NCBI RefSeq assembly: GCF_023227905.1
Contig: NZ_JALOCF010000013.1
Span: 1-64,000 of the forward strand
From: Methylobacter sp.
GTDB lineage: Bacteria; Pseudomonadota; Gammaproteobacteria; Methylococcales; Methylomonadaceae
Length of the DNA stretch: 64,000 nucleotides
Direction of reading: 5' to 3'
Position 1 is the first letter of the stretch, and the number at the start of each line of letters is the position of its first letter. Under the pieces are notes generated by a model. It was not told the origin of the DNA and made no database searches. It saw only the letters and a program-made list of their open reading frames with translations. The position numbers and the translations under genes were made by a program. This document shows positions 1 through 9,088 of this stretch, piece after piece.

Positions 1-158
1 ACCCCGTCCCGGTAATACGTTCCATGGCGCGGCGACAAAAGAAATTGCTGCCAACGCCCGAAGTCTTGCTCTAAAGCCGTAATAATATGCCGGAAGAAAT
101 TTTCCAGGCCAACGATCCGTATCAATTCCTGAATATCGGTGACGGTAAGAACTTTCAT
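1..158 (-). CDS. Ornithine cyclodeaminase-like protein, N-terminal part only
   Basis: The gene starts at the ATG complementary to 156-158 and runs off the left edge of the window, leaving about 52 codons. The visible peptide begins MKVLTVTDIQELIRIVGLEN and continues with a LSPRHGTYY stretch. This resembles the N-terminus of the ornithine cyclodeaminase/mu-crystallin family, NAD-dependent enzymes that deaminate or reduce amino-acid substrates. It begins 12 bases after the stop of the rubredoxin/MBL gene on the same strand, so the two are probably co-transcribed. No catalytic or nucleotide-binding residues lie in the visible part, so the family call rests on N-terminal resemblance alone. Confidence 0.55.
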   Translation of the reverse strand, partial: MKVLTVTDIQELIRIVGLENFFRHIITALEQDFGRWQQFLLSPRHGTYYRDG

Positions 159-170
159 GGTCCGGCTCCG

Positions 171-881
171 TTAATCGTTAAAAGATTTAACAGCCCGTTC
201 GAAATCAGGCAGCCAGTCTTTGAAATCGCAGACGTAGTTATAGCCGCAGACGGTTTTTAATGGGCGACGGTTGATGAGGGTTAATATCCGTTCGGCTCTT
301 TGTAAGGTATCGGTTTTCGGGCCGAACGGATTTAAGCGCATTTTCGGGCCGGGCGGAAAGGCGTAATCGCAGATGAATAACACGTCCTGATAAATATAAA
401 TCGTATAGCCCGGCGTGTGGCCGCCTATGTGATACGCGGCCAGCCCAGCAACCGTAAAGTCATCGTTGAAGCGTTCGTCGATCGGGAATGATTTGATTAA
501 AGGATTTTCCGCATCCATGGCATGCAGGTAGACTTTTGCATTCCAGAGCTCGCGATATTGATTCGATGCCCCCATAAAATGCGGGTGAGTAAAGAAGATT
601 TTGCTGACCGGTTCCAGCGTGCGATTAAATGCGGAAGGGCAATCGATCCATACGACCTCATGTTCCGTTTCGATCCGGTAGGCTGCATGTTCCAGTCCCA
701 GTCTGGGCACTGAAACCAGTTGGGTAACGCTGTCGTTGATTGGCGTGGCGGTAACGCGATAGGTGGTTTCGGCCTCTTCCCAACTGAGGAACTTATCGCG
801 ATGGGCTCCGCAAAACGGGCAGACATCCGGAGGATCGCCGATCATGTTATAACCGCAGGTTGTGCAAACCCATTGACTCAT
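171..881 (-). CDS. Rubredoxin-like domain fused to a metallo-beta-lactamase fold protein
   Basis: This 236-residue protein opens with a rubredoxin-type metal site: C6-x2-C9 (CTTCGY) and C21-x2-C24 (CPFCGA). From about residue 45 it follows a metallo-beta-lactamase fold with THPHFMGAS (H99, H101), HIGGHTPGY (H151, H155) and CDYAF (D172). The usual HxHxDH motif is degraded: Met and Gly stand where Asp and His are expected, so the hydrolase site may bind one metal or none. MBL proteins with rubredoxin domains often act in redox or oxygen/NO detoxification, but this protein lacks a flavodoxin domain. A strong GGGGGAG ribosome site supports the start at 881. Function is not assigned. Confidence 0.75.
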   Translation of the reverse strand: MSQWVCTTCGYNMIGDPPDVCPFCGAHRDKFLSWEEAETTYRVTATPINDSVTQLVSVPRLGLEHAAYRIETEHEVVWIDCPSAFNRTLEPVSKIFFTHPHFMGASNQYRELWNAKVYLHAMDAENPLIKSFPIDERFNDDFTVAGLAAYHIGGHTPGYTIYIYQDVLFICDYAFPPGPKMRLNPFGPKTDTLQRAERILTLINRRPLKTVCGYNYVCDFKDWLPDFERAVKSFND

Positions 882-918
882 GTGCTCCCCCTTAAAATAT
901 CAACTTTAAGTACCGGTG

Positions 919-1746
919 TTAGTGAATCGCTCCGGGGCCGAATTGCATGAAAAACTGGCCGGCTCCGGGCGGCGAGTCCTGTTCGTAGTACAGTGCTTCA
1001 AGCATCATGTTGCCTTCCGGTCCCAACATATCTCCGGTTAGTAAGGTACGAAAGTCTCTACCGCCTATTAACTGATGGGTCATGCTCAGGTATAACCTTG
1101 ATAACTGCTTTTCCCTGATGACAGTGTCCAGCATTTGCGGTCCGGCAACCAGGTAAATGGATTTGTACCCCAGTCCGCTTAATGCATGAATCAGGGGCGC
1201 GCCATGCACGGCTTGATCGTCGCCGGCAAAGAGTATGGAATATCCCATGTCCTGCCAGTAACGGACACGATCCGGATCGGCATTTTTTCCAGTGGCTATG
1301 TAGACGGATTGGCTATGTTCTTTAAGACTGTTATGGGGCGGAAAATTCAGGCTGGCACTAGCGATGATGACTGCGGGTTGTGGCTGCAAGCCATTGTTGC
1401 GACGCCAAGCCAAATGCTCTTTGTCTTTAACCTGCAATATGTTGCCCAAACGTCCTTCACCCAATGCCCGCATATAGCCGCCATGGGTAATAATGCAGTC
1501 CGCCTGCGCATGCAGTTCCATGAACAAGGCAAAGTCGGAAGCGGTTGTTATATGTTTGGGAATATGAGTCGTGCCTTGCGCTGTATCCTCGACCGCAATC
1601 CGTCCGTCCAGACTCGACAGGAAGTTGGCGTAAACAAAGGGAGATTCGGTCGCACCCAATTTATGTAATTGATGCGCAAGATATAGGCCTTTAACGGAGA
1701 CTTTTTCATGAAATTCTGGATACAGTCGTAATAGGTTCTTTTGCAT
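919..1746 (-). CDS. RibD C-terminal (pyrimidine reductase/DHFR-like) domain protein
   Basis: This 275-residue protein consists of a single RibD_C reductase domain without the N-terminal deaminase domain of bifunctional RibD. Family-like features are FVYANFLSSLDGRIA near residue 40, the ADCIITHGGYMRA segment, and AGPQMLDTVIREKQLSRLYLS late in the protein, matching the NADPH-binding dihydrofolate-reductase fold. Related stand-alone proteins reduce riboflavin precursors or other heterocycles, and the substrate here is unknown. An AAGG sequence sits about 8 bases before the ATG. The gene leads a same-strand group with the rubredoxin/MBL gene, which starts 37 bases after its stop. Confidence 0.75.
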   Translation of the reverse strand: MQKNLLRLYPEFHEKVSVKGLYLAHQLHKLGATESPFVYANFLSSLDGRIAVEDTAQGTTHIPKHITTASDFALFMELHAQADCIITHGGYMRALGEGRLGNILQVKDKEHLAWRRNNGLQPQPAVIIASASLNFPPHNSLKEHSQSVYIATGKNADPDRVRYWQDMGYSILFAGDDQAVHGAPLIHALSGLGYKSIYLVAGPQMLDTVIREKQLSRLYLSMTHQLIGGRDFRTLLTGDMLGPEGNMMLEALYYEQDSPPGAGQFFMQFGPGAIH

Positions 1747-1996
1747 AGAAGTACCTTTTGCGCTTGAAAACCCGGCTTTAATTCAGAGCAAAAACCGCCC
1801 CCGTCCAACTGCCGTATTTTGATGTGCAACGAGTATATCAACCAGTCTGGAATAATTGCCAGAAAATCCTTATTACTTAAGGCGGTTGAAAGCTTCATCC
1901 TGTTTAGAGCAATTGAGCATCGGTGTTATGCGATAGCCAACTGCTTAAAGAAAAGGGGAAGAATCATCAGCCCTTTTGGCCTAAACCAAATTGATA

Positions 1997-2332
1997 TTAT
2001 TTGTTGCTGGTCTTGAGATGCCATACAGCGGCTTCAGCATGTGTAGTAGCTCTGCCCACGTGACCCTGCGTTCCGTGATCGATAGCTTCTTGCAGCTCTT
2101 TAGCACCCGCTTCTAAATGGTTTTTTGACAAACCCTTGGCTGCTATGGAAGCCGCCAGCGCATCATCCAATGCTTCCTTTGCCTGCTGGACCAACAGTGC
2201 TGTATGCCCGGCTTTACCGTGAGCAACCGCCGACTTGGCGTGTTCCAATGCTGAATCGGCATGCTCATCAGCGAAAACAGAAGTACTTAAAAGAAGTAGT
2301 AGCCCTGCGCATACGGATGCTAATTTTTTCAT
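1997..2332 (-). CDS. smbP: SmbP-like small periplasmic metal-binding protein
   Basis: This 111-residue secreted protein has a signal peptide (about residues 1-21, ending SVFA). Its mature part is helical and His-rich, with His recurring at heptad-like spacing (DEHADSALEHAKSAVAHGKAG, then LEAGAKELQEAIDHG). This matches SmbP, the small histidine-rich protein first described in ammonia oxidisers that binds copper and other divalent metals in the periplasm. A role in metal buffering is a family inference. A GAGGAGAGG ribosome site precedes the ATG. The gene appears to stand alone, with about 420 bases of non-coding DNA upstream. Confidence 0.75.
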   Translation of the reverse strand: MKKLASVCAGLLLLLSTSVFADEHADSALEHAKSAVAHGKAGHTALLVQQAKEALDDALAASIAAKGLSKNHLEAGAKELQEAIDHGTQGHVGRATTHAEAAVWHLKTSNK

Positions 2333-2758
2333 AATCCTCTCCTCATTATTATTTGTTTATATCGCTTGTCGATAGCACGTTTTCAGAATCGTTTATTTTT
2401 GTTTTTAAAAAACTATTATGAATCGGCAATTATATTCTTACCTTATGCCATCTATTTTGCAATACTCATCAAATGAACGTAAGAAAATGCGTTAAAAAAC
2501 CAGACGAAATACCAGCAAGGACGACCTAAAAATCGTGACTTTCCTTAATTTCAGCACCGGTTATGCCAGCGGGATACCGATAAAAAAGGTGAGCAAACTG
2601 CCTTCAGAAAAAAGTTTTAAAACGGGAATTGAACAGGCTTGAGGGGGACGGCGGCTGGAAAAAACCGCGATGAAGGCGTAACAATAATTCTTTAATCAAT
2701 GCGACATCACTATGAGCAAGCGTTTTAGGCCATCTCATAGTGATGATTTCCAAAAAAC
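2333..2758. other. Intergenic region between smbP-like gene and purB
   Basis: About 425 bases without a convincing gene on either strand. The part next to 2332 should hold the smbP promoter, but no clear -35/-10 pair was identified. The other end holds an inverted repeat at 2705-2745, listed separately. Confidence 0.5.
2705..2745 (-). terminator. Hairpin downstream of purB
   Basis: A perfect 12-bp inverted repeat (CATCACTATGAG / CTCATAGTGATG) with a 17-base loop lies 14 bases beyond the purB stop codon. No long T-tract follows it on the minus strand, so it may be a weak terminator or an mRNA-stabilising hairpin. Confidence 0.5.
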
Positions 2759-4123
2759 CTAAATATCTTTAGCCAGTTTTTCAGCGTAACCGATGTAATT
2801 GCGCGGCGTCAGCTCCAGTAAGTTTGCCTTGGCTTCTGACGGAATTTCCAGTTTTTCAATAAACGCCTGCATTTGCTCGGGAGTAATGCGCTGGCCGCGG
2901 GTCAGTTCCTTCAATTTTTCATACGGCTTTTCAATGCCGTAACGACGCATCACGGTTTGGATCGGCTCTGCCAAGACTTCCCAGTTGGCGTTGAGATCGG
3001 CCTCAATCGCTTCAATGTTAATCTGCAATTTGGAAATACCTTTTAAACTGGCCTGAATGGCGATACTGGTGTGGGCAATGCCGACGCCGATATTTCTCAA
3101 TACGGTTGAATCGGTTAAATCCCGCTGCCAGCGCGACACCGGCAATTTTTCAGCTAAAAAGCCGAAGATGGCATTAGCCAATCCTAAATTGCCTTCGGAG
3201 TTTTCAAAATCAATCGGGTTGACTTTATGCGGCATGGTCGAGGAACCGACTTCACCGGCGATGGTTTTTTGCTTGAAGTATCCCAGGGAGATATAGCCCC
3301 AGATGTCACGATCGAAATCCAGCAAAATGGTATTGAAGCGGGACAGCGCGTGGAAATACTCGGCAATATAGTCGTGCGGTTCAATCTGGATGGTGTAGGG
3401 GTTAAATTGCAGTCCCAAAGATTCGACAAAATTTTGTGAAAACTCCGCCCAATCCACATCCGGGTAAGCCACGCAATGGGCGTTATAATTACCGACTGCG
3501 CCGTTGATTTTGCCTAACAGGGCTACGGCTTGCAGTTGATCTTGCTGGCGCTGCATTCGAGCCGCGACGTTGGCAAACTCTTTGCCGGTAGTGGTTGGTG
3601 TAGCCGACTGTCCATGAGTGCGCGACAACATTGGCTGGTTTGCGGTTTCTACAGCTATGGTTTTGAGCGCCGCGATGCAGTCGCCGATTTGCGCAAGGAT
3701 GACTTCGCGGCCTTCTTTGAGCATTAACGCGTAAGACAAGTTATTGATGTCTTCCGAGGTGCAGGCAAAATGGATAAATTCGCTGACTTTTTCCAGCTCG
3801 GCGCAGCCGGCAATTTTTTCTTTCAGCAGGTATTCAACAGCTTTGACATCGTGATTAGTCGTTTTTTCGATGTCTTTGACGCGCTGCGCATCGGCCTCTG
3901 AAAAATTGCTGACGATCTTGTTTAACAGCTGTGTTGCAGTGTCGCTGAACGGGCTGACTTCGGCAATCAGAGGGTGACTGGCCAAGGCTTGCAGCCAGCG
4001 CACTTCAACGAGCACGCGAAAACGGATCAGGCCGTATTCGCTGAAAATTGGCCGCAAGGCAGCCACTTTGTCGGCATAGCGGCCGTCGATAGGAGAAATA
4101 GCGGTGAGCGCGAAATTAGTCAT
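2759..4123 (-). CDS. purB: Adenylosuccinate lyase
   Basis: This 454-residue protein is full length for PurB. It splits adenylosuccinate to AMP and fumarate, and SAICAR to AICAR, in purine synthesis. The fumarase/ASL signature is clear in GEVGSSTMPHKVNPIDFEN, whose Ser lies on the catalytic loop. TSEDINNLSYALM and the RTHGQSATPTT segment (catalytic His) are also present. The start MTNFALTAISPIDGRYADK matches the usual PurB N-terminus. It lies 45 bases downstream of mnmA on the same strand, and the order nudJ-mnmA-purB is common in gammaproteobacteria, often with hflD between the last two. No hflD is present here. Confidence 0.97.
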   Translation of the reverse strand: MTNFALTAISPIDGRYADKVAALRPIFSEYGLIRFRVLVEVRWLQALASHPLIAEVSPFSDTATQLLNKIVSNFSEADAQRVKDIEKTTNHDVKAVEYLLKEKIAGCAELEKVSEFIHFACTSEDINNLSYALMLKEGREVILAQIGDCIAALKTIAVETANQPMLSRTHGQSATPTTTGKEFANVAARMQRQQDQLQAVALLGKINGAVGNYNAHCVAYPDVDWAEFSQNFVESLGLQFNPYTIQIEPHDYIAEYFHALSRFNTILLDFDRDIWGYISLGYFKQKTIAGEVGSSTMPHKVNPIDFENSEGNLGLANAIFGFLAEKLPVSRWQRDLTDSTVLRNIGVGIAHTSIAIQASLKGISKLQINIEAIEADLNANWEVLAEPIQTVMRRYGIEKPYEKLKELTRGQRITPEQMQAFIEKLEIPSEAKANLLELTPRNYIGYAEKLAKDI

Positions 4124-4168
4124 GGGTTTGTCCGAGTGTTTTAATGTGTTGATATTCGTTAGCTTTAC

Positions 4169-5266
4169 TCAAGCAGGAACTAAAGCTTTGGATTCAATAA
4201 TCCCGCCCCCCAGACAGATCTCACCGTCATAAAAAACGACGGATTGTCCTGGGGTAATGGCTCTTTGCGGTTGATCGAACACGGCTCTGCATCTGTCGTT
4301 GCCTATTGGCTCCAAATAACAGGACTGGTCGGCTTGGCGATAGCGGGTTTTAGCGCTACAGCGTATCGCTTGGCTCAATGGCCGGTTGCTGCACCAGTCA
4401 AGCTGGCTGGCCTCCAGCATATTGTGCAGCATCAAGGGATGATCGTGACCTTGGCCGACGATGAGGATATTATTTTCCAAATCTTTTTCCAGTACATACC
4501 ACGGCTCATCCGGCGCATTTTTAACGCCGCCTATACCTAAGCCCTGACGCTGCCCCAAGGTGTAGTACATCAAGCCGTGATGCTTGCCGATGTATTGCCC
4601 TTCAGGCGTGCGCATTTCGCCGGGCTGGGTTGGCAGATAGCGTTGCAGAAATTCGGTGAACTTGCGCTCGCCGATAAAGCAGATGCCGGTGCTGTCTTTC
4701 TTGCGGCTGTTGGCAAATCCGGCTTTATCCGCCATGGCCCTGATTTCGGGCTTATGCAAATGACCTATCGGGAACAACGTACGTGATAACTGTTTTTGTC
4801 CCAAGGTATAAAGAAAATAACTTTGCTCTTTGTTCGGGTCCAGGCCTTTTAATAAAAAGAACTCGCCGTCTTTCTCGGCTACTTGAGCGTAGTGACCGGT
4901 GGCGATATATTCCGCCCCCAAATCCTCAATCGCATAATTCAGAAAGGCTTTGAATTTAACGTGCTTGTTGCATAGGATATCCGGATTGGGGGTGCGACCT
5001 GCTTTAAATTCAGACAGAAATACTTCAAATACCTCATCCCAGTATTCGGCGGCAAAATTCACTGTTTTTAATTCGATGCCTAATTTATCGCAAACCTGCT
5101 GAGCGTCAGCGAGATCCTCCATTGCCGTACAGTACTCGGTACCATCGTCTTCCTCCCAGTTTTTCATAAACAAACCGGTGACTTGATGGCCTTGCTCCAA
5201 AAGCAGCAAAGCGGTTACAGAAGAGTCCACGCCGCCGGACATGCCGACGATTACTTTTTTACTCAT
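4169..5266 (-). CDS. mnmA: tRNA-specific 2-thiouridylase MnmA
   Basis: MnmA thiolates U34 of the wobble position in tRNA-Lys, -Glu and -Gln, using sulfur relayed by the Tus system. The PP-loop ATP motif SGGVDSS lies near the N-terminus. The two catalytic cysteines are in NPDILCNKHVKF and TGICFIGERKF. The reading frame is open further upstream to 5329, but the Met at 5266 (MSKKVIVGMSGG) gives the standard N-terminus and a normal length of 365 residues. This start overlaps the stop of the upstream nudix gene by 8 bases, which suggests translational coupling. Confidence 0.96.
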   Translation of the reverse strand: MSKKVIVGMSGGVDSSVTALLLLEQGHQVTGLFMKNWEEDDGTEYCTAMEDLADAQQVCDKLGIELKTVNFAAEYWDEVFEVFLSEFKAGRTPNPDILCNKHVKFKAFLNYAIEDLGAEYIATGHYAQVAEKDGEFFLLKGLDPNKEQSYFLYTLGQKQLSRTLFPIGHLHKPEIRAMADKAGFANSRKKDSTGICFIGERKFTEFLQRYLPTQPGEMRTPEGQYIGKHHGLMYYTLGQRQGLGIGGVKNAPDEPWYVLEKDLENNILIVGQGHDHPLMLHNMLEASQLDWCSNRPLSQAIRCSAKTRYRQADQSCYLEPIGNDRCRAVFDQPQRAITPGQSVVFYDGEICLGGGIIESKALVPA

Positions 5267-5720
5267 GGTCAAGATCGATAAATGATTTAAGTAAGGATAA
5301 CGGGTAGCGTTGCCCGCTGAGATATTCATCTACGCTAATGAGCACCAATGGACTACGCAATCGATGCCGCTGTGCTTCAATTTCGTCGCGCGTTAACCAA
5401 TGCGCGGCGATGATACCCTCATCCAGTTGTTGCGTCGGGTTGAGTGAATGGCAGCGACCGGAAAAACAGACTCTGACAAAGCTGGGAAAATCAGGATTTT
5501 TTCGCCAAAGTTGGATGGAAACAATGTGCTCCGGCTCAAACTGCCAAGCGGTTTCTTCCAGCACTTCGCGCTTGATTGCCGCAATCAGGTCCTCGCCTTC
5601 TTCAAGATGCCCAGCCGGCTGATTAAATTGAAGTCCATTGCAGGTTTCTTCTTCCACAATTAAAAACCGTTGATCCTGTTCAATAACTGCGGCAACTGTA
5701 ACGTGTGGTTTCCAAACCAT
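5259..5720 (-). CDS. nudJ: NUDIX hydrolase, NudJ-like phosphatase
   Basis: This is a small NUDIX hydrolase of about 153 residues. The NUDIX box follows GHLEEGEDLIAAIKREVLEE (GX5EX7REUXEE pattern). The N-terminus MVWKPHVTVAAVIE and the late SGQRYPLSLL segment match E. coli NudJ, which hydrolyses nucleoside di- and triphosphates and HMP-pyrophosphate. NudJ precedes mnmA in E. coli too, so gene order supports the assignment. Another ATG ten codons upstream (5750) is possible but has no better ribosome site, and the start at 5720 aligns with the family. Confidence 0.85.
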   Translation of the reverse strand: MVWKPHVTVAAVIEQDQRFLIVEEETCNGLQFNQPAGHLEEGEDLIAAIKREVLEETAWQFEPEHIVSIQLWRKNPDFPSFVRVCFSGRCHSLNPTQQLDEGIIAAHWLTRDEIEAQRHRLRSPLVLISVDEYLSGQRYPLSLLKSFIDLDHE

Positions 5721-5919
5721 TACCGAATTCCAACTATATAAAGTAAACATTTTACTAGATTTACAGATATTATGCTGGTAAAAAAAGCTACAGGAAGGAA
5801 GACCGAGGCGCGTGTTAAGCGCTTCTATAAACCTTGTTTATTTTGATGTAAATATAAGAGTTGAAATTCACAAAGATTGGCACTATGTTAGAGACCTGAA
5901 TATTTTTATTGTTGCAATT

Positions 5920-6243
5920 ATGTCCGATTTTGATCCATACAAAGATAGAGATGGCGGCTTGGCTACTCAGGAAGCCAAACCCAAACTGAAGAGACCGCCT
6001 TTATACAAGGTGATCTTGTTAAATGACGATTTTACGCCCATGGATTTTGTAATTGAGATTTTGATGGATTTTTTTGCCATGTCTGAAGAAAAGGCAACCC
6101 AGGTGATGCTGCAAGTACATACGCAAGGTGTTGGTGTATGCGGAATGTACTCTAAAGATGTTGCTGAAACCAAAGTATATATAGTTAATGACTATTCACG
6201 AGAGCACCACCATCCGTTGATGTGCTCAATGGAAGAAGTGTAG
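5920..6243 (+). CDS. clpS: ATP-dependent Clp protease adaptor ClpS
   Basis: ClpS delivers N-degron substrates to ClpAP. The protein has the ClpS core: PPLYKVILLNDDFTPMDFVIEIL, the VHTQGVGVCGMYSKDVAETK segment, and a C-terminal HPLMCSMEE. The frame is open from 5812, but the ATG at 5920 (MSDFDPYKDRDGG) gives 107 residues, the normal length, and a typical flexible N-terminus. clpA starts 12 bases after its stop on the same strand, the usual clpSA pair. Confidence 0.95.
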   Translation: MSDFDPYKDRDGGLATQEAKPKLKRPPLYKVILLNDDFTPMDFVIEILMDFFAMSEEKATQVMLQVHTQGVGVCGMYSKDVAETKVYIVNDYSREHHHPLMCSMEEV

Positions 6244-6255
6244 GTTGGAGAGCTT

Positions 6256-8529
6256 ATGTTAAGTAAAGAACTTGAAATTACGCTAAATAATGCATTTAAA
6301 AATGCACACGATAAGCGACATGAATTTATCACGGTTGAGCATTTGCTGCTGGCATTGCTCGAAAATGCTTCTGCGCAGCCGATTTTGATAGCGTGCGGTT
6401 GCGATATTAAGGCACTACGTGGCCAGTTAACGCAATTTATTGATGAAACTACATCATTAATTCCGGTGGGTATCCAGCGGGAAACCCAACCTACATTGGG
6501 GTTTCAGCGAGTGCTGCAACGCGCTGTTTTCCACGTACAGGCATCTGACAAAAAGGAAGTTTCCGGCGCCAATTTATTTGTAGCCCTGTTCAGTGAACAG
6601 GATTCCCACGCGGTTTATCTTTTAAACAAACAGGATATTTCAAGACTGGATGTGGTCAATTATCTGGCTCACGGCATTTCAAAAATAGATCCTGAAAACG
6701 ACTCGTCAAATAGCCGGGCACCGGAATCAAGCAATCCTGATGCCGAAGCGGCTGGCAGTCCGCTGGATAAGTACACCACCAATCTGAATGAAGAAGCCCT
6801 AAAAGGCCGGATTGACCCGTTAATTGGCCGAGAGCAAGAGCTTGAGCGTACGATTCAGACGCTATGCCGTCGGCGCAAAAACAATCCTTTGCTGGTCGGT
6901 GAAGCCGGCGTTGGCAAAACAGCTATCGCAGAGGGCTTGGCGAAACGGATTGTTGAAGAGCAAGTTCCGGACGTTCTGATGAACAGCGTAATTTACTCTC
7001 TCGATTTAGGCGCATTAGTCGCTGGCACCAAGTACCGCGGAGACTTTGAAAAGCGGCTTAAAGCACTGTTAACTCAGCTTAATAAGGAGCCTGATTCAAT
7101 TCTGTTTATCGATGAAATACACACCATTATCGGTGCCGGCTCAGCGTCCGGCGGCGTTATGGATGCGTCCAATCTGATTAAGCCGGCACTGGCTTCCGGC
7201 CAGTTGCGTTGCATAGGCTCCACCACTTATCAGGAATATCGCGGCGTTTTTGAAAAAGATCACGCCCTGGCGCGAAGATTCCAGAAAGTTGATGTCCTTG
7301 AGCCTTCCGTTGAAGATACTATCCTGATATTGAAAGGTCTTAAATCGCGCTTTGAAGAACACCATGACGTTAAATATTCCGCCGAAGCATTGAGCGTGGC
7401 AGCGGAATTATCGGATCGTTATATTACCGACCGGCATTTGCCCGATAAAGCCATTGACGTTATCGATGAAGCAGGCGCGAAACAACGCATGACTGCTGAA
7501 GCTGATCGTAAACAGCTTATCGATGTCGCCGAAATAGAAGATATAGTCTCCAAAATAGCCAGGGTGCCTGCAAAATCGGTATCTACCAATGACATCGACA
7601 AACTGGCTAATCTGGAAAAAAATCTAAAAATGCTGGTCTTTGGACAAGACGAAGCGATTTCGGCACTGGCATCGGCCATAAAATTATCTCGCGCAGGTCT
7701 TAGAGATACACAGAAGACTATCGGTTCATTTCTTTTTGCAGGCCCTACCGGCGTAGGCAAAACCGAAGTGACGCGGCAATTGGCTAAAGTGCTGGGCGTG
7801 GAATTGATTCGCTTTGACATGTCGGAATATATGGAACGGCATACCGTTTCCAGGCTGATTGGTGCGCCTCCGGGTTATGTGGGCTTTGATCAAGGCGGTC
7901 TGTTAACCGAACAAGTCAACAAACATCCTCATGCAGTATTGCTGCTGGACGAGTTGGAAAAAGCCCACCCTGATGTATTTAACCTGTTATTACAGGTGAT
8001 GGATCACGGCACATTGACTGACAATAACGGCCGCAAGGCGGACTTCCGTAACATCATTCTGGTGATGACCACTAACGCGGGAGCGGAAGAAGGCAGTCGC
8101 GCCTCTATTGGTTTTACCTATCAGGATCATGCCACCGACAGCATGAAGGTGATCGAAAAAGGCTTTTCGCCCGAATTCCGCAACCGTCTGGACGCCATCA
8201 TTCAATTCAAGCCATTGGATATAGCCATTGTCGGCCACGTGGTTGATAAATTTATCTTTGAATTGGAAGCCTTGCTGGCAGACAAACACGTGACACTGAC
8301 ATTGGATGCCGATGCCCGGTTATGGCTGGCTGAAAACGGCTGCGACCCAAAAATGGGAGCCAGACCGATGGCGAGACTCATTCAAGAGAAGATCAAAAAA
8401 CCCCTGGCTAATGACTTACTGTTTGGCGATCTGGCGCACGGCGGACATGTACGAATTTACGTGAAGGATAATGAGCTGAACTTCGCTATAGAAAGCGCTG
8501 AGTCGATTGTTCCGGAAGCCAATTTTTAA
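6256..8529 (+). CDS. clpA: ATP-dependent Clp protease ATP-binding subunit ClpA
   Basis: ClpA is the AAA+ unfoldase that feeds substrates to the ClpP peptidase. The 757 residues hold an N-terminal Clp repeat domain (1-145), a first AAA module with Walker A GEAGVGKTA, and a second with GPTGVGKTE and Walker B LLLDELEKAHPDVF. Near the C-terminus is LIQEKIKKPLANDLLFG. Length is typical for ClpA and too short for ClpB, and no long middle coiled coil is seen. A GGAGAG ribosome site precedes the ATG. No clpP gene lies in the window. Confidence 0.97.
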   Translation: MLSKELEITLNNAFKNAHDKRHEFITVEHLLLALLENASAQPILIACGCDIKALRGQLTQFIDETTSLIPVGIQRETQPTLGFQRVLQRAVFHVQASDKKEVSGANLFVALFSEQDSHAVYLLNKQDISRLDVVNYLAHGISKIDPENDSSNSRAPESSNPDAEAAGSPLDKYTTNLNEEALKGRIDPLIGREQELERTIQTLCRRRKNNPLLVGEAGVGKTAIAEGLAKRIVEEQVPDVLMNSVIYSLDLGALVAGTKYRGDFEKRLKALLTQLNKEPDSILFIDEIHTIIGAGSASGGVMDASNLIKPALASGQLRCIGSTTYQEYRGVFEKDHALARRFQKVDVLEPSVEDTILILKGLKSRFEEHHDVKYSAEALSVAAELSDRYITDRHLPDKAIDVIDEAGAKQRMTAEADRKQLIDVAEIEDIVSKIARVPAKSVSTNDIDKLANLEKNLKMLVFGQDEAISALASAIKLSRAGLRDTQKTIGSFLFAGPTGVGKTEVTRQLAKVLGVELIRFDMSEYMERHTVSRLIGAPPGYVGFDQGGLLTEQVNKHPHAVLLLDELEKAHPDVFNLLLQVMDHGTLTDNNGRKADFRNIILVMTTNAGAEEGSRASIGFTYQDHATDSMKVIEKGFSPEFRNRLDAIIQFKPLDIAIVGHVVDKFIFELEALLADKHVTLTLDADARLWLAENGCDPKMGARPMARLIQEKIKKPLANDLLFGDLAHGGHVRIYVKDNELNFAIESAESIVPEANF

Positions 8530-8571
8530 TACGGTGACCGAAGCAAGTCTGCCAGCTATTTAAAGGAACCT

Positions 8572-8601
8572 GCGTTAATCCTGTTGATACAGGATTAACG
8601 C
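8572..8601. terminator. Perfect hairpin between convergent clpA and infA
   Basis: A 12-bp perfect inverted repeat (GCGTTAATCCTG / CAGGATTAACGC) with a 6-base loop lies between the convergent genes. Its right arm includes the infA stop codon. It could end transcription from both sides, though no T-tract follows on either strand. Confidence 0.5.
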
Positions 8602-8813
8602 ATACGGAATGTGATACGACCTTTGGTTAAATCGTAAGGAGTCATTTCAACTTTGACACTGTCGCCAGTAAGAATACGGATGTAATGCTTACGCATTTTT
8701 CCTGAGATATGTGCAGTCACAATATGACCGTTTTCCAGTTCGACGCGAAACATGGTATTAGGAAGCGTATCAATCACCTTCCCTTCCATTTCAATTTGAT
8801 CTTCTTTTGCCAT
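8595..8813 (-). CDS. infA: Translation initiation factor IF-1
   Basis: This 72-residue S1/OB-fold protein has the standard IF-1 sequence: MAKEDQIEMEGKVIDTLPNT, then FRVELENGHIVTAHISGKMRKHYIRIL, and a C-terminal PYDLTKGRITFR. IF-1 binds the 30S A site during initiation. It is convergent with clpA. The clpA-infA neighbourhood is conserved in many gammaproteobacteria, including E. coli. The stop codon sits inside a perfect hairpin. Confidence 0.98.
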   Translation of the reverse strand: MAKEDQIEMEGKVIDTLPNTMFRVELENGHIVTAHISGKMRKHYIRILTGDSVKVEMTPYDLTKGRITFRMR

Positions 8814-9088
8814 TTATAATAATCCTGATAGTTAAAACCACCAATAATAACATAAGCGTGTTTTTAACAACAGATGCGCGTAAGAAACCACATCACATTA
8901 AACATCGCTTAACCCGAAAAAAACTTTTATATTTACGAATATTTGTAGAATAAAGCGCGCAAGCTCTTGAAACAATAAGCGTTATCACCTAGCAAGCAAA
9001 TCTTGCCATTTGGCCGACTCTCTTACATAACAAAGCTGTTCGATGCTCTTAAATTTCCAGCAGACTTTTAATAAAAGTGTATTAATGC

